Source: AP-16 sp963755055
Lineage (GTDB): Bacteria > Pseudomonadota > Alphaproteobacteria > Rhizobiales > Xanthobacteraceae
Assembly (NCBI GenBank): GCA_963755055.1
Contig: CAVWIS010000004.1
Span: 434,001-498,000, forward strand
Direction: 5' to 3'
Length of the DNA: 64,000 nucleotides
Below the pieces are notes generated by a model, which searched no databases, was not told the origin of the DNA, and saw only the letters and a program-made list of their open reading frames with translations. This document shows, piece by piece, positions 1 through 8,562 of the stretch (its first letter is position 1; every line of letters starts with the position of its first letter). The translations under genes were made by a program, and so were the position numbers.

Positions 1-193
1 TCGATTGCTCGAGACCGAGCGCGATGAGCACCCGCGTTCCGTTGGCGCTGAGCTGAAGACCGGCGCCCACCTCGGAAAACGCCGCGGCCTGCTCGATGAC
101 CCGCACGCTGAGCCCACGCTGCCGGCACGCGAGCGCCGCGACGAGCCCGGCGATCCCGGCACCGGCAATCAGGATGTCGTGCCTCTTCGGCAT
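1..193 (-). CDS. FAD-dependent monooxygenase, N-terminal part (cut by left edge)
   Basis: Reading leftward from an ATG at 193 gives a protein that opens with MPKRHDILIAGAGIAGLVAA, the dinucleotide-binding GxGxxG fold of class A flavoprotein monooxygenases such as salicylate or 3-hydroxybenzoate hydroxylases. It continues with an FAD-ribose acidic residue (VRVIEQA) and a GAGLQLSANG segment typical of the family. An upstream in-frame ATG at 244 would add 17 residues, but those look unlike any family N-terminus, so 193 is preferred. The rest of the gene lies outside the window, so the substrate cannot be told. It sits beside a second flavin monooxygenase and other aromatic-catabolism genes. Confidence 0.8.
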   Translation of the reverse strand, partial: MPKRHDILIAGAGIAGLVAALACRQRGLSVRVIEQAAAFSEVGAGLQLSANGTRVLIALGLEQS

Positions 194-316
194 GGTGGCG
201 AGCGCCTCGCGCGTGGCGGATTCCCGAACGGATTTGGATAGCATTATACCGCCCGATCCCGGAACCAAACCGGACCCTTGTTTCTTGACCAAGTGGCCAG
301 ATCAGGGAGAGACCAG

Positions 317-571
317 ATGAGACGACTTGCATTGTTTGTCGCCGCCGCGGCCTGCTTCGCGACCGCGCCGGCGCTCGCCGGGTCGCCGGCTTCCGCGGAC
401 CGGCCGATCGTTCTTGCCGAGGAGTTCTGCGTGGGCCCGGCCTGCGTGGGCGTCCGCGATCGCGACGAGTACCGCTATCGCCACCGCGAGTCCGAAGGCT
501 GTCGCGAGGTCACGGTGCGCGAGCGGCGCGACGGAGAGATCGTGGAGCGCCGCACGCGCCGCTGCGACTGA
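317..571 (+). CDS. small secreted cysteine-containing protein of unknown function
   Basis: This 84-residue product starts at an ATG preceded by AGGGAGAG, a good ribosome-binding site. An upstream in-frame ATG at 278 has none. Residues 1-22 form a signal peptide (MRRLALF, a hydrophobic core, then ALAG). The mature part has four cysteines in CVGPAC and two later single positions, plus many charged residues (DRDEYRYRHRES, RERRDGE). It is probably periplasmic and perhaps disulfide bonded. I do not recognise the family. The gene is short but has strong codon bias and a clear start. Confidence 0.6.
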   Translation: MRRLALFVAAAACFATAPALAGSPASADRPIVLAEEFCVGPACVGVRDRDEYRYRHRESEGCREVTVRERRDGEIVERRTRRCD

Positions 572-734
572 CGCCACGCTTCTACAATGATTTCCGGCCG
601 GCAATTGGCAGCGATCTGCCTCTTGCCGGCCGGTCACAGACGCGTGTGGTGGAGGCGTCGGATGATTGACAGAGCACTGAGCGTCTGCGATGTCTCGCTG
701 GTTGCAGCGCATTCGCCGATGACCAGTCGAGCTC

Positions 735-1997
735 ATGAACCAGGGACAGCCGGGGTCGGCCGCCGCCGATATCGCGATCGTCGGGGGCGGGATCGCCGGC
801 CTGTCGCTGGGGCTTCATCTGCATCAGCGCGGATTGCGGTGCCGGATCTACGAGCGGGCGCCTGAGCTCCGGGAGCTCGGCGTCGGCATCACGCTGCTGC
901 CGCATGCGATGCGGGAATTTTCCGCGCTCGGCATCGCCGACGAGCTGATCGCCGCCGGCATCGAGAATGCCGAGAGCTGCTTCTTCAATCGTTTCGGCCA
1001 GCTCATCTACCAGGAGCCGCGCGGCAAGTCGGCCGGCTACAAGTATCCGGAGATCGGCATCCATCGCGGCCGGCTGCACATGGCGCTCTACCGGGCGGCG
1101 TGCGATCGCCTGGGTGCCGATTGTGTCCACACCGACCGCGAATGCCTCGGGCTCGAGCAGGACCCGACCGGCGTCACGCTGCGCTTCAAGGAAACCTCCT
1201 CGGGGGCCCTCTGCGAGCCGGTGCGCGCCGGCGTGGTGGTGGCCTGCGACGGGGTGAACTCGGCCATTCGCGCCCAGCACTATCCGGACGAGCGGCTGGC
1301 CTTCGCGGGCATCAATACCTGGCGCGGGGTGAGCCGCTGGCGCCCGTTCCTCACCGGCCGCAGCTACATCCGCATCGGCTCGATCCTGACCGGAAAGATG
1401 GTGATCTATCCGATCGTCGACCGGGTCGACGGCACCGCGGAGCAGCTGATCAACTGGGTCGCCGAGATCCAGCGCGACAGTTTCGAGCGCAACGAGTGGA
1501 ACAAGGCGGGCAGCATCGGCGACTTTCTCCACATCTACCGCGACTGGCGGTTCGACTGGCTCGACGTGCCGGCGATGATCGCGGCCTCGGAGCAGATCTT
1601 CGAGTATCCGATGGTCGACAAGGATCCCGTCCCGCAATGGACCTTCGGCCGCGTCACGCTGGCGGGCGATGCCGCCCATCCGATGTATCCGCGCGGATCG
1701 AACGGCGCCGCCCAGGGCGTGATCGATGCCCGCACGCTCGCCGACTGCCTGGCCTCCCACGCCGACCCGGTCGACGCGTTCCGCGCCTACGAGGCGCTCC
1801 GCCGGGAGGCGACCGCGCGAATCGTGCGGACCAATCGCGAGCATCCGCCGGACTTCATCAACATCAAGGTCGAGGAGCTCGTCGGCGACCGCCCGTTCGA
1901 CAATCTCGCCGACTACATCTCCCAGGACGAGTTGCGTGCATTGTCGGACAATTACAAGCGGATTGCCGGATTTTCCCTCTCCGACATCTCCCGATAG
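735..1997 (+). CDS. FAD-dependent aromatic monooxygenase (flavin-dependent oxidoreductase)
   Basis: This 420-residue protein has all three class A flavin monooxygenase motifs: GGGIAG near residue 18 for FAD, CDGVNSAIR near 170 (the DG motif), and LAGDAAHPM near 310 followed by RGSNGAAQ (the GD motif). Enzymes of this group use NAD(P)H and O2 to hydroxylate an aromatic ring in the cytosol. The substrate is not readable from sequence. The MarR gene 49 bases downstream and the LigJ-like gene after it suggest an aromatic acid. Length is normal for the family and there is no sign of damage. Confidence 0.9.
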   Translation: MNQGQPGSAAADIAIVGGGIAGLSLGLHLHQRGLRCRIYERAPELRELGVGITLLPHAMREFSALGIADELIAAGIENAESCFFNRFGQLIYQEPRGKSAGYKYPEIGIHRGRLHMALYRAACDRLGADCVHTDRECLGLEQDPTGVTLRFKETSSGALCEPVRAGVVVACDGVNSAIRAQHYPDERLAFAGINTWRGVSRWRPFLTGRSYIRIGSILTGKMVIYPIVDRVDGTAEQLINWVAEIQRDSFERNEWNKAGSIGDFLHIYRDWRFDWLDVPAMIAASEQIFEYPMVDKDPVPQWTFGRVTLAGDAAHPMYPRGSNGAAQGVIDARTLADCLASHADPVDAFRAYEALRREATARIVRTNREHPPDFINIKVEELVGDRPFDNLADYISQDELRALSDNYKRIAGFSLSDISR

Positions 1998-2024
1998 GTT
2001 TTCGCGCCGCAGCACGGCTAGAAT

Positions 2025-2041
2025 CGCGTATATATTTCGCG
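2025..2041. promoter_or_regulatory. candidate palindromic operator ahead of the MarR gene
   Basis: An AT-rich core is framed by CGCG on both sides in a 17-base imperfect palindrome in the 48-base gap between the monooxygenase and the MarR gene. Both the location and the partial symmetry suit an autoregulatory MarR site, but only about ten of sixteen paired positions match, so this is a weak call. Confidence 0.25.
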
Positions 2042-2045
2042 TAAA

Positions 2046-2615
2046 TTGATTGCGCCCAAGCCCGCGAGAGAGACCTTGCCCGCCAATCCGCTGGAAGAGC
2101 TTTATGGCCGCCCCGGCTTCATGATCCGGCGCGCCCATCAGATCGCCGTATCGCTGTTTCTCGAGCAGACCGGCGAGCTCGGCATCACCACGACGCAATA
2201 CGGCATCCTTTTTCTGCTCCGGCACCGGCCGGGCATCGACCAGATCACGGTCTCCAAGCTGCTCGGCCTCGACCGGTCGACCACCGGGATGGTGCTGCAG
2301 AAGCTGGAGGACGCCGGGCTGATCGGCCGCCGGGTCGGCAGCGCGGACCGAAGGCGGCGGACGCTGCAGCTCACCCGCGCCGGCGAGCGGATGCTCGACA
2401 GGCTGGCCGGTCCGGCGCGCGCCGCCCAGGAGCGCGTGCTGTCGGCCTTCGACGCCCGCGAGCGGGCGCAGTTCCTTCGCCTGCTGCAAAAATTCACCCG
2501 CCGGTTCGACGACTCCACCCGCGTGCCGCTCGAGGCCCACCGCTCGCGGGAAAAGCTGGACGGACATGCGGCGCCGTCGGGCCGCGCGCGAAACAGCGCC
2601 GCCGCCCGCCGCTGA
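2046..2615 (+). CDS. MarR-family transcriptional regulator
   Basis: A winged-helix regulator of about 180-190 residues. The core runs from HQIAVSLFLEQTGELGITTT through the recognition helix region (VSKLLGLDRSTTGMVLQKLE) to the wing (GSADRRRRTLQLT), which carries the DxRxR signature typical of MarR. The annotated start is TTG at 2046. A second in-frame TTG at 2076, preceded by GAGAGA, is about as likely, and there is no early ATG. The C-terminal tail is arginine-rich and unlike the family core. By context it probably controls the flanking aromatic-degradation genes in response to an aromatic ligand. Confidence 0.88.
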   Translation: MIAPKPARETLPANPLEELYGRPGFMIRRAHQIAVSLFLEQTGELGITTTQYGILFLLRHRPGIDQITVSKLLGLDRSTTGMVLQKLEDAGLIGRRVGSADRRRRTLQLTRAGERMLDRLAGPARAAQERVLSAFDARERAQFLRLLQKFTRRFDDSTRVPLEAHRSREKLDGHAAPSGRARNSAAARR

Positions 2616-2728
2616 CGCGAGCCGGACGCGCCGCGGTTTGACGAGGACCGGCCCGCCTCGTTACGATTTCGCCGACGGGCGGCGGGACGGCGGCCATGCC
2701 GCTGTCATTCCTTCCTGTGAGAGCACTC

Positions 2729-3751
2729 ATGATCATCGACTGTCACGGCCACTACACGACCGCGCCGCGCGAGCTCGAGGTGTTTCGCCAGGCCCAGATC
2801 GCCGCGCTGAGCGACCCCGCGCAGGCGCCCCGGAGCGCGCCCGCCATCAGCGACGACCAGATCCGGGAGAGCATCGAGAACGCCCAGCTCAAGCTGCAGC
2901 GCGAGCGTGGCACCGACCTCACGATCTTCTCCCCGCGCGCCGCCGGCATGGCGCACCACATCGGCGATGCGGCGACAAGTCTTGCCTGGTCGAAGGTCTG
3001 CAACGATCTCATCCATCGGGTCTGCACGCTGTTTCCCGCCAATTTCGTCGCGGTCTGCCAGCTGCCGCAATCGCCCGGCGTGCCGCCGGCAAACTGCATC
3101 GGCGAGCTTCGGCGCTGCGTCGAGGAGCTCGGCTTCATCGGCTGCAACCTCAACCCCGATCCGTCGGGCGGCCGCTGGACCGACCCGCCGCTCACCGACC
3201 GCTGGTGGTACCCGTTCTACGAGGCGATGGTCGAGCTCGACGTCCCGGCGATGGTGCATGTGAGCTCGTCGTGCAACCCGAATTTCCACGCCACCGGCGC
3301 CCACTACATCAACGGCGACACCACCGCGTTCATGCAGTTCCTCACCTCCGATCTGTTTCGCGACTTCCCGACCCTCAAATTCATCATTCCCCACGGCGGC
3401 GGCGCGGTGCCGTTCCACTGGGGACGCTATCGCGGGCTCGCCATCGACATGAAGCGGCCGCCGCTCGCCGAGCACCTTTTGCAGAACGTCTTCTTCGACA
3501 CCTGCGTCTACCACCTTCCGGGAATCGAGCTTCTGACCAAAGTGATCCCAGCGGACAACATCCTGTTCGCCTCCGAGATGGTGGGGGCGGTGCGCAGCAT
3601 CGATCCAGAGACCGGGCATTATTTCGACGATACCAAGCGCTATCTCGACCAGCTGACGCTGGCCGACCACGACCGGCGAAAAATCTTCGAGGGCAATGCG
3701 CGAAGAGTGTTCAGCCGGCTCGACAAGGCGCTGGCGCGGCGATCGGCCTGA
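2729..3751 (+). CDS. amidohydrolase-family protein, 4-oxalomesaconate hydratase (LigJ)-like
   Basis: A 340-residue TIM-barrel protein of the amidohydrolase 2 / ACMSD group. It opens with MIIDCHGHYTTAP (metal-binding HxH). It then has an internal MVHVSSS strand, IIPHGGGAVPFHWGR with a further metal histidine, and a C-terminal NARRVFSRL. The IDCHGHYTTAP opening resembles LigJ 4-oxalomesaconate hydratases of the protocatechuate 4,5-cleavage and gallate pathways. The start is at 2729, because GAGAG lies six bases upstream and the protein begins at the expected motif. An in-frame ATG at 2696 adds 11 unlikely residues. Together with the monooxygenases and transporter it supports an aromatic ring-cleavage branch. 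A decarboxylase activity is the main alternative. Confidence 0.82.
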   Translation: MIIDCHGHYTTAPRELEVFRQAQIAALSDPAQAPRSAPAISDDQIRESIENAQLKLQRERGTDLTIFSPRAAGMAHHIGDAATSLAWSKVCNDLIHRVCTLFPANFVAVCQLPQSPGVPPANCIGELRRCVEELGFIGCNLNPDPSGGRWTDPPLTDRWWYPFYEAMVELDVPAMVHVSSSCNPNFHATGAHYINGDTTAFMQFLTSDLFRDFPTLKFIIPHGGGAVPFHWGRYRGLAIDMKRPPLAEHLLQNVFFDTCVYHLPGIELLTKVIPADNILFASEMVGAVRSIDPETGHYFDDTKRYLDQLTLADHDRRKIFEGNARRVFSRLDKALARRSA

Positions 3752-3762
3752 CCGGCAGCTAG

Positions 3763-5766
3763 CCCAACTTCGCCGATTTGGAGGGCGTTGCGAGATTTTT
3801 GCGTATCTAAGGCATTGATTTTGTGAGATTGGAGCGCGCCTTTTTGGGCAAAAAGCGCTGTAGTGCCGACCAAGTCTATTTTCATGGTTGTTTTTCTGCG
3901 GATAATCACCGGCCATGTTCTTGCGCGCCAAGATTTGGCGGAAGGACGGCAAGGAGCACCGCTACTGGAGCCTTGTCGAGAACAAGCGGGTCAGCGGCGG
4001 TCGGGTGGTCCAGCGCCACGTGCTGTATCTCGGCGAGATCAACTCGTCGCAGGAACTGGCATGGCGCAAGTCGATCGAGGTGCTGGAAGACGGCGCCGAT
4101 CGGCCGGTGACGCTGGCGCTGTTTCCGGAGGATCGCTGCGAAGGGGTGCTGCCGGACGCCTCGGTCGTGCGGCTGAAGCTGTCGCAATTGCGGCTCAACC
4201 GCCCGCGGCAATGGGGAGCGTGCTGGCTGGCGCTCAAGCTGTGGGAAGAGCTGCGGCTCGATCGCTTCTGGGCCGAACGTCTTTCTCCCAGCCGCAAAGG
4301 CACGCGGTGGGATCAGGTGCTTGTGGTGCTGGCGGCGTACCGGCTGATTGCGCCGGGAGCGGAGTGGCATCTGCATCGCGAGTGGTACGGCCGCAGCGCC
4401 TTGGCGGACTTGCTGGGCGCCGACGCGGCGCTTGCCGACAGTCACAAGCTCTATCGCTGCCACGACCGGCTGCTGGCGCACAAGCAGGCGGTGTTCGACC
4501 ATCTGGTGGGGCGCTGGCGGGATCTGTTCAATGCCCGCTTCGATGTTCTGCTGTACGACTTGACGAGCACCTATTTCGAGGCCAGCCCGCCGTTTCCCGA
4601 CGGCGACAAGCGTCGTTACGGCTACTCGCGCGATCACCGGTCGGACTGCGTGCAGGTGGTCATTGCGCTGGTGGTGACGCCGGAGGGGCTGCCGCTGGCC
4701 TATGAGGTCATGGCCGGCAATACGGCGGATAGCACGACGCTGCGCGGCTTTCTCGACCGCATCGAGAGCCAGTACGGCAAGGCGCGCCGCATCTGGGTGA
4801 TGGACCGCGGGATACCGACCGAGGCGGTGCTCGAGGTGATGCAGCAATCCGATCCGCCAGTCTCGTATCTGGTGGGCACCCCGAAGGGACGGTTGAACCG
4901 ACTGGAGCAGCAGCTGATCGCCCGCCCGTGGCACGAGGCCCAGCCCGGGGTCCAGGTGAAGCTGCTGCCGCAGGACGGCGAGCTCTACGTGTTCGCCCAG
5001 AGCACCGATCGGGTCGCCAAGGAACGCGCGATGCGCCGGCGGCAGCTCAAGTGGCTGTGGGCACGCCTGGCGCAACTGGCGCAAATGAGCCTCACGCGCG
5101 AGGAACTGCTCATGAAGCTCGGCGCCGCGCGCGCCAAAGCCCCGACGGCCTGGCGCCTGGTCGAGGTCACGGTGGAGCCCGGCAGCGCGGCATTCACCTA
5201 TCGGATCGATCGCCCAAAGCTGCGCCGGGCGCGGCGGCGCGAAGGCCGCTACCTGCTGCGCACCAACCTCACCGAGCACGATCCCGCCAAACTGTGGACC
5301 TATTATCTCCAGCTCGTGACGGTGGAGGAGGCCTTCAAGGACCTCAAGGGCGATCTCGCGATCCGCCCGATCTTCCACCAGGATGAGCAGCGGATCGAGG
5401 CGCACATCTTCATCGCGTTCCTCGCCTATTGCTTGCACGCCACCTTAAGGCGCCGCTTGCAGGCTCTGGCTCCAGGATTGACCCCACGCAGCGTCCTCGA
5501 GAAATTCTCCGCCGTGCAGATGATCGACGTCCATGTCCCGACTACGGACGGACGCGAACTGGTGCTCACCCGCTATACCCAGCCGGAGCCCGAGCTCGCC
5601 TTGCTGCTCGACAAGCTCAAGCTCGATCTGCCCGCTCAACCGCCGCCCAAAATCAGCGCCGCCCCCGGCGATCCGCCAACCCTCGCGTAGTGCCGACCTT
5701 CGGGGGGCCACCCGTGATAAATCAATCACTTAGCCTCTTCGTACCCCTCCAATCGGCGAAGTTGGG
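3763..5766 (+). mobile_element. IS1634-family insertion sequence, complete
   Basis: The element is 2004 bp. It starts CCCAACTTCGCCGATTTGGA at 3763, and its right end (5766 inward, reverse complement) reads CCCAACTTCGCCGATTGGAG. This is a terminal inverted repeat of over 20 bp with one indel. Both ends abut CTAG (3759-3762 and 5767-5770), which may be a 4-bp target duplication or part of the ends. One intact transposase gene fills the interior. It separates the LigJ-like gene from the decarboxylase-like gene on the opposite strand, and neither is truncated. Confidence 0.9.
3915..5690 (+). CDS. IS1634-family (IS4-related) transposase
   Basis: This 591-residue DDE transposase has the first catalytic aspartate in YDLTSTYFEA, the second in WVMDRGIPTE, and a C-terminal glutamate in VEEAFKDLKGDL (the YREK-like region of IS4 relatives). 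The N-terminal region WSLVENKRVSGGRVVQRH and the 'LYLGE' stretch are typical of the IS1634 subgroup. The gene appears intact. The terminal inverted repeats lie 152 bases before its start and 76 bases after its stop. Confidence 0.93.
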   Translation: MFLRAKIWRKDGKEHRYWSLVENKRVSGGRVVQRHVLYLGEINSSQELAWRKSIEVLEDGADRPVTLALFPEDRCEGVLPDASVVRLKLSQLRLNRPRQWGACWLALKLWEELRLDRFWAERLSPSRKGTRWDQVLVVLAAYRLIAPGAEWHLHREWYGRSALADLLGADAALADSHKLYRCHDRLLAHKQAVFDHLVGRWRDLFNARFDVLLYDLTSTYFEASPPFPDGDKRRYGYSRDHRSDCVQVVIALVVTPEGLPLAYEVMAGNTADSTTLRGFLDRIESQYGKARRIWVMDRGIPTEAVLEVMQQSDPPVSYLVGTPKGRLNRLEQQLIARPWHEAQPGVQVKLLPQDGELYVFAQSTDRVAKERAMRRRQLKWLWARLAQLAQMSLTREELLMKLGAARAKAPTAWRLVEVTVEPGSAAFTYRIDRPKLRRARRREGRYLLRTNLTEHDPAKLWTYYLQLVTVEEAFKDLKGDLAIRPIFHQDEQRIEAHIFIAFLAYCLHATLRRRLQALAPGLTPRSVLEKFSAVQMIDVHVPTTDGRELVLTRYTQPEPELALLLDKLKLDLPAQPPPKISAAPGDPPTLA

Positions 5767-6729
5767 CTAGAGGTTCCGCGTGCTCGGAACGAACAGCCCG
5801 TCGACATCAACGGCCTTGGGGATGACCTGCTGGTCGACCGCAAAGGCGACGACGGCCTCGAGCGCCTTGCGGTTGGCGGCGATGCCGAACGGAAAAGGAT
5901 CGCCCACCACCTTGCCGAGCTCGACCGCCGCCTGATCGGCCGCCGACAGGTTTTCGCCGGCCGCGAGATGCGCGAGGTAGGCGCGCTTGGCCTCCGCGAA
6001 CGCCCGAACCAGCTCCTCCGCCAGCCATGGCTCGGCGGCGAGCACGGAATTCTTGACCACCACCGCATGGTTGATCGGAAAAATGCCGGTCTTGCGGAAC
6101 CAGGCGAAACCCGCCTCGCGGGCATCGGGAATGAGCGGCCGGACAGAACTTGAGTTGACCTTGACGTCGCCGACCGCGGCGGAGAGCTCGCCCGAGACCA
6201 AAAAATCGCCGAGCGCTTTTCCGCGATACGCGTAGGAGACGTTGGGCGGCGCCGCGTACTCGGCGACATGCTCGTCGTCGGTCGCCGCCCAGGTGATCTT
6301 TTTCAGGTCCACCCCGTACTCGGTCGCCAGCACGCCGCGCGCCCACAGGCCGGTGGTGACCGTGTAGCCGCGATTGACCCCGACGGTGCGGCCTTCCAGA
6401 TCCTTTGGCGTCCCGATCCCGGCATTCACGTTGTGGAACATCGCCCAGTGGTGAAAATTCCGGGTGAGGAAGACGGGGATCGCGGTGAACGGTTTGCCGG
6501 CCGCCTTGGCGCACAGATAGGTGGTGATCGCCATCTCGCAGATATCGAACTCTAACCCCCGGACCATGCGGCGCATGGCGGCGACGATCGGGTCGATCTT
6601 CACCCATTCGAGATCGAGCTGGCCAGGCTTGACGGTGCCTTCCCGGAACGCTTTCGTCAGTCCGTAATTGCCGATGGCGATGGAAAACTTTGGCACCGCG
6701 GGGGCTCCGTTGATCAGGCGGCCGACCAT
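5767..6729 (-). CDS. 4,5-dihydroxyphthalate decarboxylase-like / substrate-binding-fold protein
   Basis: About 320 residues with the two-lobed periplasmic-binding fold used by 4,5-dihydroxyphthalate decarboxylases: FSIAIGNYGLTKAFREGTV, then EFDICEMAITTYLCA and GIGTPKDLEGRTVGV. No signal peptide is evident, which favours a cytosolic enzyme over a transporter component. ATG 6729 is used; a GTG at 6696 with GGAG eight bases upstream is an attractive alternative that starts right at the conserved region. The longer frame to 6924 would overlap the divergent transporter and is rejected. The TAG stop (5769-5767) lies inside the CTAG that borders the insertion sequence, so the last codons abut the element. 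Confidence 0.78.
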   Translation of the reverse strand: MVGRLINGAPAVPKFSIAIGNYGLTKAFREGTVKPGQLDLEWVKIDPIVAAMRRMVRGLEFDICEMAITTYLCAKAAGKPFTAIPVFLTRNFHHWAMFHNVNAGIGTPKDLEGRTVGVNRGYTVTTGLWARGVLATEYGVDLKKITWAATDDEHVAEYAAPPNVSYAYRGKALGDFLVSGELSAAVGDVKVNSSSVRPLIPDAREAGFAWFRKTGIFPINHAVVVKNSVLAAEPWLAEELVRAFAEAKRAYLAHLAAGENLSAADQAAVELGKVVGDPFPFGIAANRKALEAVVAFAVDQQVIPKAVDVDGLFVPSTRNL

Positions 6730-6856
6730 ACAAGCTGGCAGGCGCCGCGGCAAACCGGCGTTTCGGCTGGCCGCCCGCGCCGCGCGCGTGATATGGTGAG
6801 ACGTCTGAGAAAACGGCGCCGCGACAGCCAACCAGGCGCCGGCCGGGAGAACGGGC

Positions 6857-8227
6857 ATGAGCCGCGAGGCCGCAGGCGCGGTGAACGAGGTCAACGTATC
6901 GGCGTTGATCGACGGCCACCGCATCAGCCCCTTTCAGGTGCGCGTCGCGCTGCTGTGCGCGGCCGTCGTCTTCCTCGACGGGTTCGACGCCCAGGCGATC
7001 GGCTACGTGGCGCCGACCATCAGCAAGGCGTGGAGCCTGAAACCCGGCGCGCTCGGCCCGGTGATCGCCGCGGGCCTCGTCGGGCTCGCCATCGGGGCGC
7101 TCGGCTTCAGCCTGCTCGCCGACCGGATCGGCCGCAAGCCGGTGATCGTCGCCTGCACGCTCGCCTTCGGCGTCTGCTCGCTCATGACCGCGACGGCGGA
7201 TTCGCTGCAGAGCCTCATGGTGTGGCGCTTCCTCACCGGTCTCGGCCTCGGCGGCGCCATGCCCAACCCGATCGCGCTGACCACCGAGTACAGCCCGCAG
7301 AAAAGCCGCGCCACCATGGTGATGGCGATGTTCGTCGGCTTCTCGCTCGGCTCCGCGGTCGGCGGCGCCATCGCGTCGCAGATCGTGCCGCATCTCGGCT
7401 GGACCAGCGTCTTTGTGCTCGGCGGCATTTTTCCGATCTTGCTGGTGCCGGTGCTGGTGTTGTGGCTGCCCGAGTCGATCCGCCTGCTGACGCTGCGCGG
7501 CACCGCGGGCGAGCGGGTCGGCAAACTGCTCGCCCAAATCGATCCGGCCTGGGTTTTCGGCCAAAACACCCAATTCGTCGCGCCGGAGGAGCATCCGCCC
7601 GGCTTCCCGGTCCGTCATCTGTTTGCCGAGGGCCGCGCGCTCAACACGGTGCTGCTGTGGACCATGTTCTTCATGAACCTGCTCGATCTCTATTTCCTGG
7701 CGAGCTGGCTGCCGACCGTCATCAACAATGCCGGCCTCTCGGTGGAGCGCGCCGTGATCACCACCGCGATGCTGCAGGTCGGCGGCATCGCAGGCGTCCT
7801 GACCTTCGCGCGGCTGATCGACCGCTTCGGCTTCTTCCGCGTGCTGCCGCCGGCCTATTTCGCCGCCGGGCTGTTCATCGCGGCGATCGGCTCGGCCGGC
7901 GCCAACCCCGATCTCATCATGGCGACCGTGGTCGGCGCCGGCTTCTGCGTGGTCGGCGCGCAGACCAGCTCCAACGCGCTCGCCGCCACGTTCTACCCGA
8001 CCTTCATCCGCTCGACCGGGGTCGGCTGGGCGCTCGGCATTGGCCGCATCGGCTCGATCATCGGCCCGACGCTCGGCGGCCTCATGCTGGCGCTGCAGTG
8101 GCATACGCCCACCATTTTTCTCGCCGGCGCCGTCCCGGTGTTCATCGCCGCGGCGGCCGCCTTCACGATGGGGACGCGGCTGCGGCTTTCCACCGGCGTC
8201 GCCGCCGGCCCGGCGCCGAAGACCTGA
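6857..8227 (+). CDS. MFS transporter, aromatic acid:H+ symporter (AAHS) type
   Basis: A 456-residue protein with twelve predicted membrane segments. AAHS hallmarks are present: VFLDGFDAQAIGYVAP in helix 1, the loop LLADRIGRKPV between helices 2 and 3, and RFLTGLGLGGAMPN in helix 4. Family members (PcaK, BenK, MhpT-like) import benzoate, protocatechuate or similar acids with protons. The start has GGGAGA a few bases upstream. It faces away from the decarboxylase-like gene, so the 127-base gap probably holds divergent promoters. It fits with the ring-modifying enzymes on either side. Confidence 0.92.
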   Translation: MSREAAGAVNEVNVSALIDGHRISPFQVRVALLCAAVVFLDGFDAQAIGYVAPTISKAWSLKPGALGPVIAAGLVGLAIGALGFSLLADRIGRKPVIVACTLAFGVCSLMTATADSLQSLMVWRFLTGLGLGGAMPNPIALTTEYSPQKSRATMVMAMFVGFSLGSAVGGAIASQIVPHLGWTSVFVLGGIFPILLVPVLVLWLPESIRLLTLRGTAGERVGKLLAQIDPAWVFGQNTQFVAPEEHPPGFPVRHLFAEGRALNTVLLWTMFFMNLLDLYFLASWLPTVINNAGLSVERAVITTAMLQVGGIAGVLTFARLIDRFGFFRVLPPAYFAAGLFIAAIGSAGANPDLIMATVVGAGFCVVGAQTSSNALAATFYPTFIRSTGVGWALGIGRIGSIIGPTLGGLMLALQWHTPTIFLAGAVPVFIAAAAAFTMGTRLRLSTGVAAGPAPKT

Positions 8228-8238
8228 CCCGAACGCTC

Positions 8239-8562
8239 GTAGGGTGGGCAAGGCGGGCTCTGCGCGTTTGTTTGGTGCCCGGCGCCTGGTCCGCCTTGCC
8301 CACGCGGTCGGACGGTGCGGGGCAAGGCTCGACCGCGTGGGCAACGGCGGAAGGCGCATCCTGCCACGCGGTGATGAGCGGGCCGCGCCACCGTAGGGTG
8401 GGCAAGGCGGCCTCTGCGCGTTTGTTTGGTGCCGGCGCATGGTCCGCCTTGCCCACGCGGTCGGATGGTGCGGGGGACGAGGCGGGATCCGACCGCGTGG
8501 GCAACGGCGGAAGGCGCATCGTGCCACGCGGTGATGAACGGGCCGCCGTCGCCCACCCTACG
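8239..8562. repeat. tandem pair of three-hairpin GTAGGGTGGGC repeats
   Basis: Two copies of an interspersed repeat lie head to tail (8239-8391 and 8393-8562). Each begins GTAGGGTGGGCAAGGCGG. The second ends GCCCACCCTAC, while the first lacks this end and runs straight into the second. Inside, three stems are seen: GTGGGCAAGGCGG with CCGCCTTGCCCAC, GCCCACGCGGTC with GACCGCGTGGGC, and GTGGGCAACGGCGG with CCGCCGTCGCCCAC. The pair fills the whole gap between two convergent genes, and its right end supplies the stop codon of the oxidoreductase. Confidence 0.85.

Noticed and set aside
582..2567. Long minus-strand reading frame of 661 codons opposite the monooxygenase and MarR genes
   Set aside because: It is a GC-rich shadow of two well-supported genes on the other strand and shows no family features.
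8239..8562. Repeated palindromes resembling a short CRISPR array
   Set aside because: The repeats are about 160 bases with internal hairpins, have no spacers, and recur singly elsewhere; no cas genes are present.
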